The position numbers and the translations under genes were made by a program. Positions 18,038 through 26,600 of a stretch of 39,281 bases of DNA are shown here, one piece after another (position 1 is the stretch's first letter; every line of letters begins with the position of its first letter). The notes beneath the pieces are model-generated. The model saw nothing but the letters and a program-made list of their open reading frames with translations. It ran no database searches and was not told the origin of the DNA. The stretch is from NCBI GenBank assembly GCA_001873185.1, contig MNYQ01000231.1:23881-63161 (forward strand). The letters run 5' to 3'. The stretch is from Ignavibacteria bacterium CG2_30_36_16 (GTDB taxonomy: Bacteria; Bacteroidota; Ignavibacteria; Ignavibacteriales; Ignavibacteriaceae).

Positions 18038-18177
18038 ATGCTGAATCATAAAATGTTCATTTCTGTCTACCGGACTCTACGCTTTCTGATTATGATAGGC
18101 AAATAATAGCGATTTTAAGTTTCCGCAACTGGCATCATGTTTGAAATGTTTAAGCCAGTTTTTAAAAGGAATTTAAA

Positions 18178-18648
18178 ATGAAAAGAGTTAGTATAATATT
18201 CGGTTTTATAATCCTCTCCTTATCTCTTCAGGTACTATTACAGGGATGCGAAAATTTTTTAGAATATGAAAATGATTATGAAGAATATGATGATTCATGG
18301 GGAGACGATTATCAAGGTTGGGATGCAGCCTTGTACACTGAACTATCAATTACTTCACTTGCTATTTCTTCTCTTTCCGGTTCGGACAAGCCGGTATTAG
18401 ACATGAATGTTAAAAACACCGGCGACGCAGTGTGTAATTCTGCCGAAGTATACGCGAGAATGAAAAAGGGGGATCATATCATAAATGAAGGAATATCTTC
18501 ATTGGGCGATGTGCCGATGAATTACAATTCATCTGCTAAAGTATATTTCCAAAAGGCAATCTTGTACGATCCATCTTATAATGTGGAAGTAATTATTAGC
18601 TGGTATAATAAAGAGGGGGATTACTTCGAAACAATTTCGTATCTCTAA
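18178..18648 (+). CDS. Small predicted lipoprotein
   Basis: A 156-residue protein with a clear lipoprotein signal (MKRVSIIFGFIILSL...LLQGC, Cys24). A strongly acidic tract follows (about residues 27-48, rich in Glu, Asp, Tyr and Trp), then a beta-rich domain that resembles a CARDB or Ig-like fold (LDMNVKNTGDAVCNSAEVYARM, NVEVIISWYNKEGDYF). Such domains usually serve in binding or assembly; no catalytic residues are visible. A GGA-type ribosome binding site lies about 8 bases upstream. The gene ends in a bidirectional hairpin shared with the convergent gene to its right. Confidence 0.75.
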   Translation: MKRVSIIFGFIILSLSLQVLLQGCENFLEYENDYEEYDDSWGDDYQGWDAALYTELSITSLAISSLSGSDKPVLDMNVKNTGDAVCNSAEVYARMKKGDHIINEGISSLGDVPMNYNSSAKVYFQKAILYDPSYNVEVIISWYNKEGDYFETISYL

Positions 18649-18659
18649 CTCCGGTATAT

Positions 18660-18692
18660 AGCGGCGAAAATTTAACCCCCAAAAACGCCGCT
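18660..18692. terminator. Hairpin between convergent genes
   Basis: AGCGGCG (18660-18666) pairs with CGCCGCT (18686-18692), with a 19-base loop. It lies between the stop of the lipoprotein gene and the stop of the convergent membrane protein gene, so it probably ends both transcripts. The U-tract is weak on the plus side. Confidence 0.5.
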
Positions 18693-18697
18693 TGATT

Positions 18698-19060
18698 TTA
18701 AATATGTTCGGGTTTTGGATTGGAATATTCTGCATCTCCAAAACCGAGTATCGGGTAAAAAATCATCGGAAGAAGAAATAATCCGGCGGCAAACCACCCG
18801 CTTTTACCAAATACTTTTGCCAATTCTTTTGTAATGATAACGCCGACAACAATATTAACAAGCGGTATAAACATCAGTATCAGCCATAAACCCGGCTTAC
18901 TTAGTATTTCTAGTAAAACATAAATGTTATAAAAAGGAATAAGGCAATTCCATCCCGGTCTTTCGGCTTTTTCATAAATTTTCCAGAGAGCAATTACATA
19001 AAAAACAACTACGGCGATATAAACCGGGACTAATAAAAATATTAATAACTCTTCACTCAT
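18698..19060 (-). CDS. Small polytopic membrane protein (DUF5684-like)
   Basis: A 120-residue protein with three or four membrane helices. It carries the segment WKIYEKAERPGWNCLIPFYNIYVLLEI, a pattern seen in the DUF5684 family and in some signal-peptidase-associated proteins (ERPGW...IPFYN). The helix GLWLILMFIPLVNIVVGVIITKELAKVFGKSGWFAAGLFLLPMIFYPILGFG follows in pieces. No function is known for this family. It begins 3 bases after the stop of the upstream C1 peptidase gene, so the two are probably co-transcribed. Confidence 0.7.
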   Translation of the reverse strand: MSEELLIFLLVPVYIAVVVFYVIALWKIYEKAERPGWNCLIPFYNIYVLLEILSKPGLWLILMFIPLVNIVVGVIITKELAKVFGKSGWFAAGLFLLPMIFYPILGFGDAEYSNPKPEHI

Positions 19061-19063
19061 AAT

Positions 19064-20197
19064 TTATTCAACCGCTTTTAATTTGATTTCGATTTCTTTT
19101 AAAACATCTTTATGAACAACGTATGCTAATACTTTTAGCTTAATATAATTATCGTCCATAAACATATAACCTTTCGGCGAATCGGTTTCGAATGCCGTCT
19201 GCCATGAATCTTTTACAAGGAACCAATCTTTGCCGGATATTTTTTTATGAGCGACAATGTGCATTAAATGGTCGTCTGTAGTAGAGCCATTATTAAACCT
19301 AAACTCGCGTGCTGCTTGATCAATATTTTTTTCTTCAATATCAAAAGACGGCACAACGCAGTATTCTTTATTTATACTGTAAGCCGGTTCACTAATATCT
19401 GCGTCGATTGCAGCACTGTAACCTTTATCAATTGCTGCCGTTAGGAAATTAACAAACTCATCAAGCGGAAGATTTATATAGTTCGAATTCCCCGTCCAGT
19501 TATCAGGCACATTCAATTTAACCTTTTCATAAAACGGAGCATAATTAAATGAAGTAACCATCATATAATTATCCCATTCTAATTTTACTATTTCATCGCG
19601 GAATGATTCCGGAGTATATTCTTTTCCTTCAAACTCAAATTTTGCTGGAGGATTACCGAGATGTTTATTCAAGATTTCCATCGCTTCTGCGACGGCTGTC
19701 TTTTCATCCCGGAAATCTTCTCCTTTTAATTTTTTTGTTAGAGCAAAAAGCTCTTCATAAAGTTGTGAATGATTAAATGTACCGCAGACTCTTGCATCGC
19801 CCGTATATGCTTTAATTGGAACGATACCGTACTTTTTAATTACATCGAATACACCGCTGAATAGATCGCCCGGCGAAAAACGCGATTCGCCTTTTGATGA
19901 TACGTAAAGTTTTATCTTTTCAACAAAACCATAATACACAGGGAACATCATTGCAAGCTTTGCATGTTTATTATGCAGCCGATTCATCTCGGTTTCAATA
20001 AAAGACAAAGTTGCAAAACTCCAGCAAGAAGAAGTAGTGTCTTGATTAACGGGGGAAAAATGAAATGCCGGTTCAAACTCCTGAACTGTTTTAGGTTTTG
20101 CTATAGCGTTAATATAATCTTCCAAAGCTGCTTCTACACTCTGTGCAATTAGAGTATTAGCCAGCAAAAAACTTAAAACTAATAATTTTATTTTCAT
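19064..20197 (-). CDS. Secreted C1-family (papain/aminopeptidase C-like) cysteine peptidase
   Basis: A 377-residue protein with a signal peptide (MKIKLLVLSFLLANTLIAQS). The papain-like oxyanion Gln and catalytic Cys are in NQDTTSSCWSFAT (Gln52, Cys58). The catalytic His is probably in DDHLMHIVAHKK. The usual Asn of the NSW motif appears as Asp in FLVKDSWQTAFE. The overall length and the wide spacing between Cys and His match the C1B, bleomycin-hydrolase or aminopeptidase C branch. It would act in the periplasm or outside the cell on peptides. It is upstream of a DUF5684-like gene (3-base gap) and 21 bases downstream of a haem-binding protein gene, so the three may form an operon. Confidence 0.85.
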   Translation of the reverse strand: MKIKLLVLSFLLANTLIAQSVEAALEDYINAIAKPKTVQEFEPAFHFSPVNQDTTSSCWSFATLSFIETEMNRLHNKHAKLAMMFPVYYGFVEKIKLYVSSKGESRFSPGDLFSGVFDVIKKYGIVPIKAYTGDARVCGTFNHSQLYEELFALTKKLKGEDFRDEKTAVAEAMEILNKHLGNPPAKFEFEGKEYTPESFRDEIVKLEWDNYMMVTSFNYAPFYEKVKLNVPDNWTGNSNYINLPLDEFVNFLTAAIDKGYSAAIDADISEPAYSINKEYCVVPSFDIEEKNIDQAAREFRFNNGSTTDDHLMHIVAHKKISGKDWFLVKDSWQTAFETDSPKGYMFMDDNYIKLKVLAYVVHKDVLKEIEIKLKAVE

Positions 20198-20218
20198 TTG
20201 TTAAAACTCTTATACAGA

Positions 20219-20671
20219 TTAGAAATCATTCTGGCTGTATGCAATTGTTTTTTTCAAGCCTTCAATAAACTCTGTAAGTTCGGTGTCGTTCAATTTTGCA
20301 GAAGGGTGAAGAAGGAGATAACTTTTAAGCGGCATTTCCTTTTCCTCCAATTCTTCAATTATGTCCTTTCCAAATTTTGCTTTCCACTCAGAAAAATTCA
20401 AATTCTCACGTCCTTCATTTACATGCCCTGCAACGAACCAGGAAATCGGTGCGACCTTTGAATAAAAAGGCCAGACCGTTTGGTTGCTATGGCAGTCGAA
20501 ACAAACTCTTACAGCATAGTTCCTCGTTTTTTGAGAGTCCCAATTTGGTTCCCTCAACAAGGGGGGATTTGTTTTTTGCACAGGAATAAATTGTATCAGG
20601 ATTAAAATAGCTGCGAGTAAAACCACTAAATTTCTGCCCATGTTTTTGCTGAATTTTATTTGCTCTTTCAT
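20219..20671 (-). CDS. Haem-binding domain protein (Haem_bd type)
   Basis: A 150-residue protein counted from the ATG at 20671, which has GTGGAG six bases upstream; an in-frame GTG earlier overlaps that site. It has one N-terminal membrane anchor (LVVLLAAILILIQFIPVQ). Next comes CFDCHSNQTVWPFYSKVAPISW, the single c-type haem motif (CXXCH) with the Haem_bd-family signature, and then VAGHVNEGRENLNFSEW. It is exported and probably carries one covalent haem; its redox partner is not known. It is the first gene of a possible operon with the C1 peptidase. The DUF fits well, the role is open. Confidence 0.85.
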   Translation of the reverse strand: MKEQIKFSKNMGRNLVVLLAAILILIQFIPVQKTNPPLLREPNWDSQKTRNYAVRVCFDCHSNQTVWPFYSKVAPISWFVAGHVNEGRENLNFSEWKAKFGKDIIEELEEKEMPLKSYLLLHPSAKLNDTELTEFIEGLKKTIAYSQNDF

Positions 20672-20713
20672 AATTATCTCCACTTAATTTTTTTTAACAG
20701 TTGATTAGAATAA

Positions 20714-20833
20714 GGGCATCTTTAAAATCTCAAAATCAATGGTCATTGCGAGCGAAGCAATCTCAAAATTCTACACTGGGATTGCTTCATTCGAGGACTC
20801 ATTCGCAATGACACTTTGTTTTTAGAGATGCCC
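20714..20833. repeat. GGGCAT-family MITE-like element, copy 2
   Basis: A 120-bp element with left end GGGCATCTTTAAAATCTC and right end TTTTTAGAGATGCCC. It is flanked by a perfect direct ATAA tetramer on each side, as expected for target-site duplication. The interior is one GTCATTGCGAG...GCAATCTC / GATTGCTTC...GCAATGAC palindromic unit. Copy 3 has the same two ends in the opposite orientation. It lies between two minus-strand genes. Confidence 0.8.
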
Positions 20834-20900
20834 ATAAAGAAGTTAGAATTTTGGAAAAGTTTATTCTAACTTCTGATTAGTAACTTCTTAATTCATAAAA

Positions 20901-21272
20901 TCATTTTTTCAATTTCTCTCTATAATTCTGCCACCAGTAAAAGAGGAACATTAAACCGTTCAGCGGGAAAAGATAAAATATTAAACCAACAGCTAATGAA
21001 CCGGAAGAAAGGAACTCTACAACCATGAATAAAATGAAACCATCAATCATTAGAATACCGCCGAAACCTTCCCACTTTAGCGCAACAAGAAAACCTGTTA
21101 AGATAGTAAACATTCCGAGAAACATAAATGCTTCATTCACCTGCAGGTTTACCGGGTTAGGCATTCCTCCACCAAAAGTAAAAATTACAAACAGGAGAAG
21201 CAGTATCAACCCCAATATACGGGCGCTCCAGAGTATTCCGGTTATTAGACGAGTATCGGCTAATTTAATCAT
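20901..21272 (-). CDS. Uncharacterised four-helix membrane protein
   Basis: A 123-residue protein made almost entirely of four hydrophobic helices (starting ILWSARILGLILLLLFVIF), with a Gly/Pro/Asn loop GGGMPNPVNLQ and a second loop LKWEGFGG. A short basic C-terminus (REKLKK) suggests a cytoplasmic end. Proteins of this layout are common and unnamed in Bacteroidota; I cannot assign a family or function with confidence. A terminator hairpin at 21299-21320 separates it from the YbaK gene upstream, so it probably has its own promoter. Confidence 0.6.
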   Translation of the reverse strand: MIKLADTRLITGILWSARILGLILLLLFVIFTFGGGMPNPVNLQVNEAFMFLGMFTILTGFLVALKWEGFGGILMIDGFILFMVVEFLSSGSLAVGLIFYLFPLNGLMFLFYWWQNYREKLKK

Positions 21273-21298
21273 TCCCGTTCCTTAAAAGGCTTAAAAAG

Positions 21299-21320
21299 AA
21301 GAAGCGGCAATCCGCTTCTT
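21299..21320 (-). terminator. Rho-independent terminator of the YbaK-type gene
   Basis: A perfect 9-bp stem (AAGAAGCGG / CCGCTTCTT) with loop CAAT. Read on the minus strand it is followed by a short U-run (CTTTTTAAG), so it ends transcription from the YbaK-type gene at 21379-21852, which stops 58 bases upstream. Confidence 0.75.
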
Positions 21321-21378
21321 AAAAATATTTATGAATCAACTACTATTAAAATAAAAAAATATTTCGAGATACAAACAA

Positions 21379-21852
21379 CTATAACATTGTGTGGTATGTA
21401 AATTTAAGCCTTACAGGTTTTACAAGTTTTTCAAAGTCGCTATAATCCATTTTAATAAGCTGGTCGTGCGAGCATGCGTTAAAAGCAATTTCTTTAGTAT
21501 CTGCTAAACTTTCTGCGACAAAAACATCCATGTTGTAGAGGTTGCCAAATGGCGGCATTGCGCCGATTTCACAGTCCGGAAATTTATCGATGAATTCCTG
21601 CTCGTATGCAAGTCTAACGGTTTCTGCGCCGAGCATTGCTTTTAAACTTTCAAACTGAATATTATAGGATGCGGGAAGAACAGCAATTGACATTTTACCG
21701 TCAATTTTTATGACAACTGTTTTGGCAAGTTCTTTTCCGCGTATATGTGCTGAAGCGGCAATTTCTTGCGCCGTAAACGCAGGTGAATGAGAGATGACAA
21801 CATATTTTACTTTGTTCTCATCAAGGTATTCGATTAGTTTTTTCTTAGGCAT
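21379..21852 (-). CDS. YbaK/ProX-family aminoacyl-tRNA deacylase
   Basis: A 157-residue YbaK/EbsC-type protein. Family segments are VKYVVISHSPAFTAQEIA (about residues 15-32), KELAKTVVIKIDGK with the conserved Lys that acts in editing in YbaK proteins, VLPASYNIQF and GCEIGAMPPFGNLY-like PDCEIGAMPPFGNLYNM. Proteins of this family remove wrongly attached amino acids (often Cys or Ala from tRNA-Pro) in trans. It is cytoplasmic, with no signal sequence. It lies downstream of a repeat and a broken gene and upstream of a terminator, so it is probably monocistronic. Confidence 0.88.
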   Translation of the reverse strand: MPKKKLIEYLDENKVKYVVISHSPAFTAQEIAASAHIRGKELAKTVVIKIDGKMSIAVLPASYNIQFESLKAMLGAETVRLAYEQEFIDKFPDCEIGAMPPFGNLYNMDVFVAESLADTKEIAFNACSHDQLIKMDYSDFEKLVKPVRLKFTYHTML

Positions 21853-21869
21853 AAACTCTCCGTATTTGT

Positions 21870-21999
21870 GGGCATCGCCCGGTTAAACATAGCGCGGCAA
21901 GCCGCAATTAAAAATGTAAAATGAAAAATGAAAAATTGCAAACACATAAAATATCTTGACATAAAAAACAATCCCGCATGCTGGATACATGGCAATACT
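21870..21999. repeat. Degraded GGGCAT-family fragment (AACATAGCGCGGCAAGCCGCAA)
   Basis: Begins with GGGCAT and shares the 20-base core CATAGCGCGGCAAGCCGCAA plus two more bases on the left with copy 3 at 30782-31016. The outer arm is degenerate (GGGCATCGCCC). The right side includes an ACAATCCCG segment that resembles the CGCAATCCCG segment of copy 3. No opposite end was recognised. It supplies the 3' end of the truncated GYD reading frame. Confidence 0.55.
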
Positions 22000-22134
22000 A
22001 TAATGCGAGATGAATTTTACTTCGGGACATTTTTCCTTCACCTGTTCGAGCCATGATCGACCGATTTTAGCCCTGTCTCTCATTTGTTTAGTGATTTCCG
22101 GAGAGAGTTTTGTAAGTAGTATAAAAGTTTTCAT
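21883..22134 (-). pseudogene. Truncated GYD-domain protein
   Basis: Starting at the ATG at 22134, which has a perfect AGGAGG upstream, the first 45 codons (MKTFILLTKLSPEITKQM... to PEVKFISHY) match the N-terminal half of GYD-domain proteins (small ~95-residue proteins of unknown role). After residue 45 the family similarity stops: the expected LLGPYDF-like segment is missing. The remaining 38 codons are read from repeat DNA (AACATAGCGCGG fragment), giving an irregular hydrophobic tail ending in GLPRYV. The gene therefore looks broken by repeat insertion or by a deletion at its edge. An artefactual longer ORF extends upstream to 22248. Confidence 0.7.
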
Positions 22135-22423
22135 TAGAACCTCCTGCAATGATGTAGTTAAAAAATTATCACAACATCTTAAGCCGTCGCTATAACAGAA
22201 TGGTTTAAGTTTACATTTCAATATAAAATTTGGCGGAATAAATATCAAAAGAATTTTACATTATTTTGAAATTTTGAATGATTAATGATTCAAAACTGCA
22301 AGATTACAAGTGCGAATGCTTGCCTAATAAGAATTTAACGAGGCGAAGTACTCTGTATTATATTAACCCATCTTATTTATATTTGCCGGAGTAATTTTAC
22401 TTCCGCAATTTTTAGGTGATGTG

Positions 22424-23443
22424 ATGGCAAAAAAAATATTCCCAATTCTGTTGATACTTATTTTTTCAGAAGTTTCATATACTCAATTAAAATATTCCAA
22501 CCTTGGCGATTTTCATTTGGAGAACGGAGACATTATTGAAAAATGTTTTGTTGCATACCGAACATTCGGCGCGCTGAACGAAGACAAATCGAACGCCATT
22601 TTATTTCCTACCTGGTTTGCCGGAACAAGCGAACATTTAATCAATCATATCGGTAAAGGAAAGATGGCTGACAGTACAAAATATTTTGTAATCGCTGTTG
22701 ATGCGCTTGGCAACGGAGTGTCTTCATCCCCTTCGAACAGTCCCGGGCAACCAAACGAATATTTCCCGGAATTTACGATACATGATATGATTGAATCTCA
22801 ATATCAGATGTTAAAAAAAGAATTTAAGTTTGAGAGTATTTACGGAATAATAGGCGGCTCACAGGGCGGCATGCAGGTTTTTGAGTGGGTTACATCTTAT
22901 CCTGATTTTATAAAAAAAGCTGTCGCTTACGTCGCATCTCCTAAGCTAACATTTTACGATAAACTTTTGTGGCAGACAGAGTTGGATATTATTGAACTCG
23001 GACTCGCAGGCGGCTGCCACGACAGCATAATTGTTAAGGCTGTATCATCATTGCAGACAAGCCATATTCGCACAATTAAATATTATAATACAAAATATTC
23101 CCCCGATGATTTTACTAACTTTATTGCCGGAACATATAAAACTTACAAAAACCTTTTTAACAGCTACAACTGGGCATCGCAGTTAAAAGCAATGTTGCAG
23201 CATGATGTTTATAAGAAATTTAATTACTCAAAAGAAGCTGCCGCCAAAGTTTTTAAAGGAGATTTATTTATCATTGTCGGCACAGATGATATGATGGTAA
23301 ATCCAGCGCCTGCCATTGAGTTTGCAGAATTATCAGGTGCAAAATTATTTATACTCGAAAACGATTGCGGGCACCTTTCCCCCGGATGTGAAATGATTAG
23401 ATTTGTTGGAGAAGTTAACATGTTCTTTGAAGTGAGGAAGTGA
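22424..23443 (+). CDS. Secreted MetX-like alpha/beta hydrolase
   Basis: A 339-residue alpha/beta-hydrolase related to homoserine O-acetyltransferase (MetX). It has the family spacing YRTFGALN, the nucleophile elbow GGSQGGMQ (Ser), an acid in VGTDDMMVNPA (Asp) and a His in NDCGHLSPGCE. The N-terminus is a signal peptide (MAKKIFPILLILIFSEVSYTQ), unlike cytoplasmic MetX, and the elbow has Gln where MetX has Met. A role in homoserine acylation is therefore doubtful; a secreted esterase or acyltransferase is more likely, which is inference. The ATG at 22424 was chosen over the GTG at 22421. The gene stands alone, with a repeat-rich gap downstream. Confidence 0.85.
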   Translation: MAKKIFPILLILIFSEVSYTQLKYSNLGDFHLENGDIIEKCFVAYRTFGALNEDKSNAILFPTWFAGTSEHLINHIGKGKMADSTKYFVIAVDALGNGVSSSPSNSPGQPNEYFPEFTIHDMIESQYQMLKKEFKFESIYGIIGGSQGGMQVFEWVTSYPDFIKKAVAYVASPKLTFYDKLLWQTELDIIELGLAGGCHDSIIVKAVSSLQTSHIRTIKYYNTKYSPDDFTNFIAGTYKTYKNLFNSYNWASQLKAMLQHDVYKKFNYSKEAAAKVFKGDLFIIVGTDDMMVNPAPAIEFAELSGAKLFILENDCGHLSPGCEMIRFVGEVNMFFEVRK

Positions 23444-23486
23444 CAACTTTATTTATTATTTACTGAAGTTAAGCGAAAATCCTTAA

Positions 23487-23603
23487 AGATCGCTCCAATG
23501 GAGCTTGATTTACTTTTGGCGTATTTTAATTACAAACAGGACTCTTTTAAAGTGATAAGGAGATTGTCATGTTTTTTAGATTTAGCTCCGCCAGGAGCGA
23601 TCT
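23487..23603. repeat. GCTCC/GGAGC REP-like inverted repeat
   Basis: The left arm starts AGATCGCTCCAATGGAGC (23487) and the right arm ends GCTCCGCCAGGAGCGATCT (23603). Each arm is itself a short palindrome, and the two arms are inverted to each other across 117 bases. A second nested pair, TACAAACAG (23531-23539) and CTGTTTGTA (23602-23610), supports large-scale folding. It sits in the gap between two convergent genes and could serve as a terminator. A related CCGCTGGAGCGG core occurs in the terminator at 33932-33965. Confidence 0.6.
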
Positions 23604-23658
23604 GTTTGTAGAACTGCATTTCAAAATTCATCCCTCAGCTAACAGACAAAATTAAAAA

Positions 23659-26600
23659 TTAGATTTGTAAGAGATAAATATTTTCACCCAATTCTGATGC
23701 GCTTTGAAATCTTTCATCCGGATTTTTCGAGAGACATTTCATAATAATATTATCGAACATCGCCGGTAAATTATTATTTATGGACGACGGCAATTGCGGC
23801 TTCGTGTTGAATATTGAATGAATCAAAGCTATTTCGTTTTCACCTTTAAAGGGGAGCAAGTTCGTGCAAATTTCGTAAAGTATAACTCCCATCGAAAATA
23901 TATCACTCCGCCGGTCTACCATAAGATTTGTTACCTGTTCCGGCGCTACATAACCGAGTGTACCGAGCACCGTACCGAGCGCCGTCATTGTAGAAACAAG
24001 CGGAGATTTGGAAAGCCCAAAATCCATTATACGAATATCGTTTTTCTCATCAAGCATAATATTGCCGGTCTTCATGTCGCGGTGAACAATTCCTTTAGAA
24101 TGTATCTCCTCAAGTCCGCTGCAGATTTGGAGAGAAATTCTTTTCGTCTCTTCTAATGATAGAGGAAAAGTTTTGCTCAAATAATCTTTTAGTGTTCCGT
24201 TAGGCATGTATTCCATTGCGATGTAACCGCCTTCGCTGCTTTCTCCAAGTTCAAATACTTTAACAATGTTTGGATGGTTGAACGAAGAGAGTAATCTTCC
24301 TTCGTTTGAAAACCTAAATTTGTTCTCTTCATCCTGCAGAAGTTCCGGCATCAAAACCTTCAACGCTACTTTCTGCTTTGTATTTACATCGGAAGCAAAA
24401 TATACTTTTCCCATACCTCCTTTGCCGAGAAGTTTTTCAATTTTGTAGTGAGAGATAATTTCTGCATCGTGTTTTTTGATTATTGTTTGGGCGGCATATA
24501 TTCCCGCTCCGCCTATTACAATCACGTAAACGAAAGGGAGCAGATATACAAAAACGCCTGTCGATAATATTGTGTAGTTAACCACAGCCGCATAAACAAA
24601 AAATAATCCCGCTGCAAAATACCAGCGGTTTACAAATCTTCCTGACCGAGCTTTTCTGCCGATATAAATTAAGACTGCTGTTAGAAAAACAAAAATTAAA
24701 AAGCGAATGGTCTCTACGGTTTTGTCCGCAAGTAAAAATGTTCTTATTAATGATTTATATGTCAGCACTACTGCTGTTTCTAATGAATTTGTTTCTCTCA
24801 CAAAATATTTTTCGCCCGCTTTAATATTTTCTATCTTTTTAATTTCACCGGTAGGAAAAATAACTTCAAGTTGATGTTCGATCCCTTCTTCAATTCCGAA
24901 TATAAATCCACTCACACCATTGTTTAACATCGGGGCATTTCCGGCGCCAATTATTTTTGTTTGAACGAAAAGAGTATCGCTGTTTTTTAATGAATATAAA
25001 TTAATTCGCGCGCCTTCAGCAAAACGGTTTGAATAGACACCTTCGACGCTCACTTTAATAAAGTTACTGTTCGTTAAATTATTACGGTAAAGAATTGCGC
25101 CTTTATTTACTTGCGGGTTTGCAGAACCGCCAATAAACAAATCATTATCACCGTCATCATCAATGTCGGCAAAAGTTGGATTACCGGTGAAGTTAATTCC
25201 CGCATGCTGGGATATTTCTTTAAACTTTACTCCATGCTCATTTAAATAGAGTTTAGAACTTATGAACAAATCAATCCAGCCGTCGTTGTTTACATCCGAA
25301 GTTGCTACGGTTCCGTTAACAGGTTCGGGATGAAAAATTAATTCGTTAAAGCCAAAAGATTTTGACACATTTTTAAATTTTCTTCCACCTTCATTTAAGA
25401 GCAGCCAGGGAGCTTCTTTTTGATGATGAACAAAAATATCTATCCAGCCGTCGTTGTTAAAATCCTCAGCTACAGCAACTGTAGTTGACAATGATTTGCC
25501 CGGACTGGCGTTAAATGATTCATCACCCCGCAAAGAAAAATTAAAATTTCCATCGTTTAAATATAACGCAAGTAATTTCCCATCGTTCGGAACCTGGTAC
25601 GGATAAAGAATATCGATCAAACCATCGTTGTTAAAATCAGAAAAACAAGTGCCGAAAGATTTGCTGCTTTCTACCGGTAAAGAAGTTTGATCAAATACAT
25701 TTTGAAAATGTCCGGCGCCGTCATTTTTAAAAAGCATATCGCTTCTCCCATCGTTTGAAAAGTAAAGGTCAACATTTCCATCGTTATTAAAATCAATTGC
25801 CGAAAGTGATGTTAAAGAATAAGCGTCAATCGAATCTAATCTAAGATTACTCCGCCCGGTAAAATCAATAAACTTGCTATCGTTTGTACCTAGGAAAAAT
25901 TTGTATTTTCTATTATCAAAAATGTGAATAAAGTCCAGGTAACCGTCGTTGTTAAAATCTGATGAAACCGCTGCGCCGGCAGAGTTTGGTGAGTTTATTA
26001 TTCCGCTTTCAATTGCGATTTCGTTAAATACTCCTCTGCCGTTATTTTTATAGTGCAATGGAGGAGCTTCTTCGTTGAACACTATTAAATTGGGATTTTT
26101 TTCATCCGAATTTTGAATAAAAAGTCCGCTTCTACCAACGGGACGAATAAGAGATTGTTCGGTATTCTCTGTAAATGAAAATCCAAGCGCCTGCGAGTTT
26201 GTATAAATTCCGCGGCTGCCGATAAGCCATATTAAGTATCCGCTGCTATCTTTAACAACAGATAAATCCACGAAAGATTCCTCAAGGTATTCAGCGTTTT
26301 TATCTTCCGTCCATTTTTTGCCATCAAAAAAATATAAGCTCGAATTAGCGCCGCAAACCCAAACATGATTTTCATCCACAGCCTTTACTGAATAAAAAGA
26401 AACAGGGCTTACGATGCTGCTTTTAATCCAACCTTCTTTTTCATACTCCAGCACAGTTCCGCCGAAGCCGGCAATCCATCCTTTATCTTCGCCAATCATA
26501 ACAATGCGCTGAAGATTTTTATCTGTTGGAGATGAATGCTTTTTCCACGAACCATTTTTGTAGCGTAAAATTATTCCATCTTTGCCAACCGCCCATCCGC

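Noticed and set aside
22135-22248. Upstream extension of the GYD reading frame to 22248
   Set aside because: The perfect AGGAGG and the family's N-terminus both place the start at 22134; the upstream codons have no similarity to the family.
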